DNA from: Nocardia vinacea NBRC 16497
GTDB lineage: Bacteria > Actinomycetota > Actinomycetes > Mycobacteriales > Mycobacteriaceae
Length of the DNA stretch: 64,000 bases
Direction of reading: 5' to 3'
NCBI RefSeq assembly: GCF_000308835.1
Contig: NZ_BAGN01000202.1
Location: forward strand, 1-64,000
The notes beneath the pieces were generated by a model. The model did no database searches. It was not told where the DNA came from and saw only the letters and a program-made list of their open reading frames with translations. Each line of letters opens with the position of its first letter. Within the stretch, counting starts at the first letter, position 1. Below, in pieces: positions 57,559-64,000 of the stretch. The translations under genes and the position numbers were made by a program.

Positions 57559-59133
57559 TCAGTGAGCGAAGTGGCGAGATCCCGTCAGATAGAGGGTGAC
57601 TCCCGCTTCGCGGGCCAGGTCGATGGTGTCCTGGTCGCGGACCGAGCCGCCGGGCTGCACGATGGCCCGGATACCGGCCTGGATGAGCTGCTGCGGACCA
57701 TCGGAGAACGGGAAGAACGCATCCGATGCGGCGACCGAACCCTTGGCGCGGTCACCGGCACGCTGCACCGCGAGACCCACCGCATCGACCCGGTTGACCT
57801 GGCCCATGCCGACGCCGACCGAGGCGCCGTCGTGGGCGAGCAGGATCGCATTGGACTTCACAGCACGGCAGGCGCGCCAAGCGAACTCGAGATCGGCAAG
57901 GGTTTCCGCATCGGCCGCCTCACCCGCCACCAGGGTCCAGTTCTCGGGGTTGTCTCCGGGGGCGTCGAGGATATCGCGGCTCTGCAGCAGTGCGCCGCCG
58001 CTGATCGGGCGCAGCTCCGCACCGGCGCGGCGCGGCGGCTCGGCGACCAGGATGCGCACATTCTTCTTGCGCTGCAACACCTCGACGGCGCCGTCGGCAT
58101 ACGACGGCGCGACGATCACCTCGGTGAAGATGTCGGCGACCTGTTCGGCCATCTCCACGGTGATCTCACCGTTGGCCGCGATCACACCGCCGTAGGCGCT
58201 CACCGGATCGCATGCGTGCGCCTTGCGGTGCGCCTCGGCGAGATCCGCGCCGATCGCGATGCCACAGGGGTTGGCGTGCTTGATGATCGCGACCGCCGGT
58301 GCCGAATGGTCGTAGGCGGCGCGCCAGGCGGCATCGGCGTCGGTGTAGTTGTTGTACGACATTTCCTTGCCGTGCAATTGCTTTGCCTGCGCCAGGCCCC
58401 GGCTGCCATCGTTCTGGGTGTACAGCGCGGCGGCCTGATGCGGGTTCTCGCCGTAGCGCAGCACCGAGGCACGTTCCCAGGAGCCGCCGATCCAGCTCGG
58501 GAACCGCTGCGCGGCAGCCTCATTCGGCGCAGTGGCGGGGGCGAGCACGCTGGTCATCCAACTGGCGACCGCGACGTCATAGCTTGCGGTGTGTTGGAAT
58601 GCCTTGGCCGCCAACGCGGTCCGCTCGGGCAGAGTGAAGCCGCCCGCTTGCACCGCGGCGAGCACTTCGTCGTAGTCGCCGCTGTCGACGACCACCGCGA
58701 CCGACGGATGGTTCTTGGCCGCCGCGCGCACCATGGACGGACCGCCGATATCGATCTGCTCGACGCATTCGTCATTGCTCGCGCCGCTGGCCACGGTCTG
58801 AGTGAACGGGTACAGGTTCACCACCACGAGCTGGAAGGCCTCGACGCCGAGTTCGACCAACTGGTCGACGTGTTCGGCCTTGCGGGTATCGGCGAGGATG
58901 CCCGCGTGCACCCTCGGGTGCAGGGTCTTGACCCGGCCGTCCAGGGTCTCCGGGAATCCGGTCAGATCCTCGACCTTGGTCACCGGGATGCCCGCGTCGG
59001 CGATCTTGCCCGCCGTCGAACCGGTCGAAACCAGTTCGATACCGGCGGCGTTCAGCCCGGTCGCGAGCTCGATGAGCCCCGTCTTGTCGTAGACGCTGAT
59101 CAGCGCCCTGTGAATCCCCTTACGCTCACTCAC
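57559..59133 (-). CDS. purH: Bifunctional AICAR formyltransferase/IMP cyclohydrolase
   Basis: PurH catalyses the last two steps of IMP synthesis: formylation of AICAR with 10-formyl-THF, then ring closure. The 524-residue protein has the N-terminal MGS-like cyclohydrolase domain (SVYDKTGLIELATGL, STGSTAGKIADAGIPV, GRVKTLHPRVHAGIL) and the AICARFT domain with active-site segments RYGENPHQAAALY, IIKHANPCGIAIG near residue 285, and DAFFPFSDG near 470. Its ATG overlaps the purN stop codon (4 bp), and a terminator ends the unit. Confidence 0.97.
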   Translation of the reverse strand: MSERKGIHRALISVYDKTGLIELATGLNAAGIELVSTGSTAGKIADAGIPVTKVEDLTGFPETLDGRVKTLHPRVHAGILADTRKAEHVDQLVELGVEAFQLVVVNLYPFTQTVASGASNDECVEQIDIGGPSMVRAAAKNHPSVAVVVDSGDYDEVLAAVQAGGFTLPERTALAAKAFQHTASYDVAVASWMTSVLAPATAPNEAAAQRFPSWIGGSWERASVLRYGENPHQAAALYTQNDGSRGLAQAKQLHGKEMSYNNYTDADAAWRAAYDHSAPAVAIIKHANPCGIAIGADLAEAHRKAHACDPVSAYGGVIAANGEITVEMAEQVADIFTEVIVAPSYADGAVEVLQRKKNVRILVAEPPRRAGAELRPISGGALLQSRDILDAPGDNPENWTLVAGEAADAETLADLEFAWRACRAVKSNAILLAHDGASVGVGMGQVNRVDAVGLAVQRAGDRAKGSVAASDAFFPFSDGPQQLIQAGIRAIVQPGGSVRDQDTIDLAREAGVTLYLTGSRHFAH

Positions 59134-59822
59134 CGAAGTACCCGCTCATCTGGAATTACTGCCTTTCGTCCGTCGGAGACAATGCCTCTGGTGGCGACGG
59201 CGGCGACAACCTCCGCCAGCAACCGTCGCTCGACAACCTTGATGCGCTCGTGCAGCGTGGCCTCGTCGTCATCGCCGAGCACCGGCACCGCCTCCTGGGC
59301 CAGGATCGGTCCGGTGTCGATGCCGGAATCGACCAGGTGCACGGTCGAACCGGTGACCTTCACCCCGTAGGCGAGTGCGTCGCGGACCCCGTGCGCGCCC
59401 GGGAATGCGGGCAGCAGCGCGGGGTGGGTATTGATGATCCGGCCGCCGTAGCGGGCCAGGAAGACCGGGCCGAGGATCTTCATGAATCCGGCCGAGACCA
59501 CCAGATCGGGTTCGTAGGCGGCGACCGCATCGGTCAGCGCGACATCCCAGGCGGCCCGATCGGGGAAGTCCTGCACTGCCATCCGGAAGGCCGGAATCCC
59601 CGCGGCGGCCGCGTGTTCGGTGGCCTGGCAGACGCGGTCGACGCCGACTGCGACGACGGTCGCCGGATACTCCGGAGCGGCGGCGGCCTCGATAAGGGCA
59701 CGCAGCAGGGAACCGGTGCCGGAGGCCAGCACGACGACGGTCGCCGGGGTCGCGGATGGCACCCACGGGGCATTCGAAGACGACTGGGGGTCGGCAGCCG
59801 GCGGAACCGGCGGGGTGGGCAA
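59130..59822 (-). CDS. purN: Phosphoribosylglycinamide formyltransferase
   Basis: PurN formylates GAR using 10-formyl-THF. Motifs of the 230-residue product: ATVVVLASGTGSLLRALIEA near residue 28, SAGFMKILGP near 110, INTHPALLPAFPGAHG with the catalytic Asn-His near 130, and HLVDSGIDTGPILAQE with the catalytic Asp near 163. The start is uncertain: TTG 59822 opens the frame, and GTG 59762 would trim 20 poorly conserved residues. It is coupled to purH and lies 66 bp downstream of perM. Confidence 0.95.
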   Translation of the reverse strand: MPTPPVPPAADPQSSSNAPWVPSATPATVVVLASGTGSLLRALIEAAAAPEYPATVVAVGVDRVCQATEHAAAAGIPAFRMAVQDFPDRAAWDVALTDAVAAYEPDLVVSAGFMKILGPVFLARYGGRIINTHPALLPAFPGAHGVRDALAYGVKVTGSTVHLVDSGIDTGPILAQEAVPVLGDDDEATLHERIKVVERRLLAEVVAAVATRGIVSDGRKAVIPDERVLR

Positions 59823-59888
59823 GCTCAGCGGTCCACTCCTGCATGTCGGTCGAAAGGGCGGAGGCGGTGTTACACCACCGGGTAGAGC

Positions 59889-61436
59889 CTAACGACCGTC
59901 CACCCGGTCACTTTCCGGCAGGTCCGCCTCCACCACTTCGGCATCGACAATGTCGGGGAAGCTATAGCTGCCCGCGGCGCCCGAGGTGACGATGGCGGGC
60001 TGCTCGTCGACCAGTTCGCCGTCGAGTTCCACCTCGAAGTCGGGACCGGCGTAGTCGTCGTAGTCGTCGTAGTGATCGTCCTCGTAATGATCGTCATACT
60101 GATCGCTGTCGTCGTCGTAGTAGTCGTCTTCGTAGTAGTCGTCGTCGTCGTAATCGGCGTACTCGTCGTCGTACCCGGTCACCGGCGCGCCGATGGGAAC
60201 GACGATCCAGCGCGCGAACACCAGACCCACATATCCGGTTAGGGCCAACCAGCCGAAGGCCACCACCGCGAAGATCGGCAAGTCGAGCCCGAACTGTCCG
60301 AACGTTCCGAGGACACCGCCCGCCACCGCGCCGAGCAGCACCAACGTCACGGTCGCCACCCCGGCTGAGGTCAGCGTCGCCCACGGCGCGGCCGCGCGGT
60401 CGTGGGAGGTCCGTCCGATATCGATCCCGCCGAGCACACCCACCGCGGCCGGAATCAACAGCAGCACCGGCCACCAGCCTTCGGCGGGCCCGGTCGGCAC
60501 CGCCGCCATGAGCGGAACGGCCGGAATCGGGCCGCCGACAACGGAAAATACGCCGATCGACGCATCCCCGAATTGCGCGCCTGAGCCGACGAGCACGCCG
60601 ACCGTCGCGATCACCACATTCGGCAGATACGCCAGCGAGAGCAGGATCAGCCCGAGCACACCCGCCGCATTGCCCGCGGTGTGAAAGGTGTCACCGATGC
60701 GCGACCAGTGCGCGAGGAAGGACACGACGACGACCGCGGTGGCACAGGTCAGCAGGCGTACCACCGTTCGGCCTGCGCCGAATGTGCCCGCGATCGCCCA
60801 GTCCGGCAACCGCAGGAGCGTGAACAACCGACGCCGACTCCGGCTCGCGATGCCACCGGCCGCGCCGACCAGATGTACGCCGCCGACCCAGCCGAAGGCG
60901 GCCAGCGTATTCGGCGGATGCAATGCGACCACACCGGAGGCGTCCTCGGCGACCGCCAGACAGACGGCCGTGACCAGCAGCGGTCCGGCCAGCGCCGCAC
61001 CGACGATCCAGCCGAGATCCGCGCGCGAACTGTCCGGCTCGACCGCGCGGGCGCAATCGCGACCGGTCGCCCAGGCGAACAGTCCGGTCGGCAGCAGCGG
61101 TAGGAGTTCGAGTGAGGTTTTGCCGATCACCAGCGGAACCTGGTGTGCCGCAAGCCAACCCGCGGCGATTGCACCCGAGGTGCCGGCCAGGTTACTGCCC
61201 GAGGACAGTAGGGCGGCCAGTATGAGGACGACGACGGCGACGAGCGCGTAGGTCGTCGGCCTGGCCGCGACCAGGAGCAGCACGCGGGCGCGCTCGGGGG
61301 TCAGCGATAGAAATCCGGCCTCGTCGAAAATGTCCGCGGATGTGCGCGGCGTCGATCGGTCGCTCCGCGCCGAACGTCCCGGCGCGCCGCGGGACTCGGC
61401 GGTCCGGCGAACAAGAGGAGATCTCGAGGAGCTCAT
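59889..61436 (-). CDS. perM: PerM-like integral membrane protein (DUF6350)
   Basis: A 515-residue polytopic membrane protein of about ten helices with the mycobacterial PerM (Rv0955) pattern: LSLTPERARVLLLVAARPTTYALVAVVV near the N-terminus, LPLLPTGLFAWATGRDCARA, LALAPNVV-like LSLAYLPNVVIATV and FGWLALTGYVGLVFARWIVV. PerM stabilises the divisome and is needed for persistence. Residues about 428-470 form an unusual Asp/Tyr-rich acidic tail not expected in a core PerM. It lies just before purN, as in M. tuberculosis. Confidence 0.88.
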   Translation of the reverse strand: MSSSRSPLVRRTAESRGAPGRSARSDRSTPRTSADIFDEAGFLSLTPERARVLLLVAARPTTYALVAVVVLILAALLSSGSNLAGTSGAIAAGWLAAHQVPLVIGKTSLELLPLLPTGLFAWATGRDCARAVEPDSSRADLGWIVGAALAGPLLVTAVCLAVAEDASGVVALHPPNTLAAFGWVGGVHLVGAAGGIASRSRRRLFTLLRLPDWAIAGTFGAGRTVVRLLTCATAVVVVSFLAHWSRIGDTFHTAGNAAGVLGLILLSLAYLPNVVIATVGVLVGSGAQFGDASIGVFSVVGGPIPAVPLMAAVPTGPAEGWWPVLLLIPAAVGVLGGIDIGRTSHDRAAAPWATLTSAGVATVTLVLLGAVAGGVLGTFGQFGLDLPIFAVVAFGWLALTGYVGLVFARWIVVPIGAPVTGYDDEYADYDDDDYYEDDYYDDDSDQYDDHYEDDHYDDYDDYAGPDFEVELDGELVDEQPAIVTSGAAGSYSFPDIVDAEVVEADLPESDRVDGR

Positions 61437-61518
61437 GGAAATTCAGCGTGGCAGCTCCCCCGGCGCGAGCGAGTCAGGCGCGCCGACCCGTTCTGGGCGC
61501 GCCGGGAGAGCCGACGAA

Positions 61519-62580
61519 CTACTTGTTCTCGTCCGGACGGAATGCGTGGGTGGCGTCCGAGGACGGGTCCGAACCGGATTCACCGCCGAACGGTTGGTTC
61601 TGCTGGCCCTGCTGCCCCGGTTGGCCCTGTTGGCCCTGGCCGAAACCCGGTGTGCCGTACTGCTGTCCGGACTGCGGGGTCCCGAAGTGCTGGGTAGCAC
61701 TCTCATCCGGGCGGGGCTGCGCGGCAGGCGAGGAGCCGTAGGGCGAACCCTGCTGCGCCGCACCGTATCCGGGCTGCTGACCGTAGGAGGGCGGCTGCTG
61801 GCCGTAGGACGGTTGCTGACCGTAGGTCGGCTGGCTCGGCTGACTCTGACCGTAGGGCTGCTGCGACTGGTACTGCGGTGCGCCCTGGCCGTACTGCCCC
61901 GGCTGGCTCTGGCCGAACTGACCCGGCTGACCCTGACCGTACTGGCTCGGCTGACCCTGACCGAAGGCCGAGGGCTGCCCCTGTCCGAACGCACCCTGCT
62001 GGCCGTAACCGCCGGAGCCGAAACCGCTCGGCGGGGCCTGCGGGGTCGCGGGCTTGGGTGCGGGCGGGGTCAGGATGCCGGATTCGAAGAGCACAGCGAC
62101 GATAGCGACGGCCGTCTGCACGAGCGCGAGGAATAGCAGCACGTAGGCGCCCCACTTCAGCTCGACGTTCAGATTGTCGGGCGTGGTGAAGGACAGGAAC
62201 AGCGTGCCGAGGAAACCGGCGGCGGATGCCGCGGCCGCGGCGCCGGTCCAATTCTGCTTGGGCAGCAACGAAAGTCCGGCGAGCAGGCCGCCGAGCAGCA
62301 GGATGGCCAGCAGTCCCGCCGCGCCGAAGTACTGGAAGAGGCTGAGCGTGTCATTCCCTTCGACCGTGACACCTCTCACTTCCCGCGGCTTCTGACCGAA
62401 GAACGGAAGGAAGCCGAGCAGGAAGTTGATCACACCGAGCGCGGCGACGCCGACCACCAGGAAGTACGGCAGGCCCTTCGCGGTGGCCTCGGTGCCGGTA
62501 CCAGCCGATTGGCCGGAGCTGGAAGGTACGGGTGGCGTCGCGGGTGCGTTGTACCCGGAGCCCCCGGTCGGGTATGACAT
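61519..62580 (-). CDS. DUF5336 membrane protein with Gln/Gly/Pro-rich repeat tail (Rv0954-like)
   Basis: A 353-residue protein resembling the 34-kDa antigen-type Rv0954: an N-terminal half with four membrane helices (PYFLVVGVAALGVINFLLGFL, YFGAAGLLAILLLGGLLAGLS, a Gly/Ala-rich third, VLLFLALVQTAVAIVAVLF), then a cytoplasmic tail built of QPSQYGQGQPGQFGQ-like repeats (about 190-335). In mycobacteria the homologue acts with division proteins, next to perM. The repeats are disordered and may drive condensation. ATG 62580 follows GGAG. Confidence 0.85.
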   Translation of the reverse strand: MSYPTGGSGYNAPATPPVPSSSGQSAGTGTEATAKGLPYFLVVGVAALGVINFLLGFLPFFGQKPREVRGVTVEGNDTLSLFQYFGAAGLLAILLLGGLLAGLSLLPKQNWTGAAAAASAAGFLGTLFLSFTTPDNLNVELKWGAYVLLFLALVQTAVAIVAVLFESGILTPPAPKPATPQAPPSGFGSGGYGQQGAFGQGQPSAFGQGQPSQYGQGQPGQFGQSQPGQYGQGAPQYQSQQPYGQSQPSQPTYGQQPSYGQQPPSYGQQPGYGAAQQGSPYGSSPAAQPRPDESATQHFGTPQSGQQYGTPGFGQGQQGQPGQQGQQNQPFGGESGSDPSSDATHAFRPDENK

Positions 62581-62772
62581 GGTGGTCGTCTCCTAGGTCG
62601 AGTCGTACGTCGTCTGAACGGCTGGATCTCTACTTGACGCTACTGCACTCGCTTGCCCAGGTCACCCTTAACCAACTGGCCGGGCGACCGAAAAACGGCG
62701 TCTACGCTGGTCCTGTGTGAATCTGCGCCGACCGATAACAATTCGGCGCTACCACCTCCGATGGGAACGCAC

Positions 62773-62803
62773 TTCGGCCCGGAGCAGACCGCTCCGGGCC
62801 GAA
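62773..62803 (-). terminator. Hairpin after the small secreted protein gene
   Basis: TTCGGCCCGGAGC pairs perfectly with GCTCCGGGCCGAA across a 5-base AGACC loop, 25 bp past the stop codon. Confidence 0.8.
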
Positions 62804-62828
62804 TCCCCTCCGGTGCGCCCCGAATGAA

Positions 62829-63086
62829 CTAGCGGGGCACGACATACCAGGCGCCGTAGCTGCCGACGCAGTCGAAGTCCTGCCATTCGCCGGTCCGGAT
62901 GCCCTCGTTGCCGCGGGCGAGGCACTGATGTTCGTATTCGAAAGGGCCGAGGTTGCCCGGCTGGGCCTGGGCCGATCCGGTGCCGAACGGCCCCGCGACG
63001 GCGGGGGCGATACCGCCGACGAAGCCGGCGACGGTGAGGGCGGCGATGGCCGCGATGCGGGCGGGGCGGATGCGATTGATGGTCAC
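62829..63086 (-). CDS. Small secreted protein
   Basis: An 85-residue preprotein: signal peptide MTINRIRPARIAAIAALTVAGF with cleavage near AVAGP, leaving a mature chain of about 55 residues with two cysteines (HQCLAR and DFDCVG) that probably form a disulfide, and a C-terminus SYGAWYVVPR. Similar tiny exported proteins of Nocardia and Rhodococcus are uncharacterised. ATG 63086 follows GAAAAGG. Confidence 0.85.
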   Translation of the reverse strand: MTINRIRPARIAAIAALTVAGFVGGIAPAVAGPFGTGSAQAQPGNLGPFEYEHQCLARGNEGIRTGEWQDFDCVGSYGAWYVVPR

Positions 63087-63168
63087 TGTCTGCGCCTTTT
63101 CTCTGGTTGGTTCCTTTGGCGATGACCAGAGTCCCGTGCGGCCGTCTCAGCGCGATTTCATCCGCATT

Positions 63169-64000
63169 TCACGAGGTAGTGCCCGGTTTTTCGAGTCTGT
63201 TGAGGTAGCGCTGCCAGCCGAAACCACTGGTCCGGTAGACGGACCGGGTGCGCTCGACCAACTCGCCGTCCGGGTCGCCTTGGGCGTGCCGCAGCGCGAC
63301 TTCGATCGCGCGGGCCGCGAGTGCCGGGACGCCGCCGGGAGCGGCCGCGTCGTGCTCCGCGAGCAGTGCCGCGGCCTCGTCGAGTTCACCCTTGGCGATG
63401 AGGACGTCGGCGAGTTCGAGCCGGGCCAGACCGGCCTCCTCTTCGTGGGCGAGCGCGGCGCGGCAATAGGATTCGGCGGCGTCGAGTTGTCCGGCGGCCA
63501 ACGCGACCGCGGCACGGGTGAGGTCGTTGAGCGGCAGGATCTGTCGATCGTCGAGGCGGCGGGCGTAGCGGTCGGATTCGTCGACCATCGCGAGTGCGTC
63601 CTCGGCGCGGCCCAGATCGAGCAGTGCCTTGGCCTGATTGCTCAGGCCGCGGGAGAGGCCGTGCTCATCGTCATTGGCGCGGTCCACCTCGGTGGAGCGC
63701 TGGTAGGCGGCGAGAGCGCCTGCCGCGTCACCCGAATACAACAGCGCGGTGCCGAGTGCGTCGGCGAAGGATGAGGCCTGCGTGACACGCACCGCCAGCC
63801 GCTCCCCCTCGCGCAGGCGCTCGACCGCCGCCGGGAGTTCGGCCCGCTCGATATCGACGATGCCCTGGTAGTAGCGCACGGTCTGGGCGAGTTCGATGTC
63901 GTCCAGTGGCGCGGCGACTTCGCTTGCTCTGACCAATTGTGCTGCGGCGGAATCGAAATCGCCGGTCATCAGGGTGTGGAAGCCGTAATGACTCTGCGCC
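63169..64000 (-). CDS. TPR-repeat protein (N-terminus beyond window edge)
   Basis: At least 277 residues of tetratricopeptide repeats. ATG 63969 is internal: the frame continues upstream through SHYGFHTL to the window edge. Repeats are recognisable as SLSRGLSNQAKALLDLGRAEDAL and LARLELADVLIAKGELDEAAALL. The C-terminus ends in a short helix (TSGFGWQRYLNRLEK). TPR arrays mediate protein-protein contact; in actinobacteria they often form the C-terminal part of large ATP-binding or regulatory proteins. The missing N-terminus prevents naming. Confidence 0.85.
   Translation of the reverse strand, partial: AQSHYGFHTLMTGDFDSAAAQLVRASEVAAPLDDIELAQTVRYYQGIVDIERAELPAAVERLREGERLAVRVTQASSFADALGTALLYSGDAAGALAAYQRSTEVDRANDDEHGLSRGLSNQAKALLDLGRAEDALAMVDESDRYARRLDDRQILPLNDLTRAAVALAAGQLDAAESYCRAALAHEEEAGLARLELADVLIAKGELDEAAALLAEHDAAAPGGVPALAARAIEVALRHAQGDPDGELVERTRSVYRTSGFGWQRYLNRLEKPGTTS

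Noticed and set aside
61780..62000. Tandem-repeat DNA in the Rv0954-like gene
   Set aside because: It simply encodes the Gln/Gly/Pro-rich repeats of the protein tail; not a CRISPR or satellite array.
1..64000. CRISPR arrays, transposases, integrases or prophage modules
   Set aside because: None seen on either strand; the only phage-like gene is the isolated DUF1906 protein.

Overview
The window is high-GC actinobacterial chromosome of the mycolic-acid order (Mycobacteriales), most likely a Nocardia. The reasons are four MspA-family porins resembling the two-subunit Nocardia channel (NfpA/NfpB type), a protein O-mannosyltransferase, MgtA, MprAB, PerM, a conservon, and several blocks whose gene content and order match Mycobacterium tuberculosis loci: rsmI/pmt (Rv1002c region); sepX-rimJ-moeA-galU-fthC-ruc-SAF-mscL-moaB2-pepD-mprBA (Rv0981 to Rv0996 region); purH-purN-perM-Rv0954 (Rv0954 to Rv0957 region); and dcpA-moeY (Rv1354c-Rv1355c). 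I see no prophage, insertion sequence, CRISPR array or replication origin. It reads as a stable core chromosome with some lineage-specific genes.

Layout. 0-8 kb: a PEP-mutase-like enzyme (cut by the edge), rsmI, pmt, an arcA-gntR pair, soxR, an SDR and mgtA, with a decayed tandem copy of the mgtA 3' end behind it. 8-13 kb: a three-gene operon of a LuxI-like acyltransferase, a ThiF-nitroreductase fusion (moeY) and a GAF-GGDEF-EAL protein (dcpA), with a perfect 22-bp palindrome upstream. 13-28 kb: accessory metabolism, including two coupled GyrI-like proteins, an M20 amidohydrolase, UdgB, a stand-alone beta-ketoacyl-ACP synthase, SDR and alpha/beta-hydrolase enzymes, an AMP-forming ligase, a methyltransferase, a DUF6492 glycosyltransferase and a HAD phosphatase. 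28.3 kb: tRNA-Ala(CGC).

28-43.6 kb: the Rv098x-099x-like block, interrupted by a duplicated two-gene MspA porin operon (35.3-38.5 kb). Both pepD and mprA are preceded by the same TCTCAG-N5-TCTCAG direct repeat, so the envelope-stress circuit appears intact. 43.9-49 kb: a conservon (sensor kinase, roadblock protein, DUF742 protein, small GTPase) translationally linked to a degenerate MHYT-like membrane protein. 51.3-54.6 kb: the zinc-starvation ribosome cluster, with cysteine-free L32, L31, L28, L33, S14 and S18 paralogues and the CobW-like factor Mrf, arranged around two Zur-like boxes. 54.6-64 kb: a LysM/lectin protein, a lipoprotein, a GH20 hexosaminidase, purH-purN, perM, an Rv0954-like protein, a small secreted protein and a TPR protein cut by the edge.

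Start codons were picked from ribosome-binding sites, spacing to neighbours and remembered homologues. Family names come from motifs read by eye; no database search was run.
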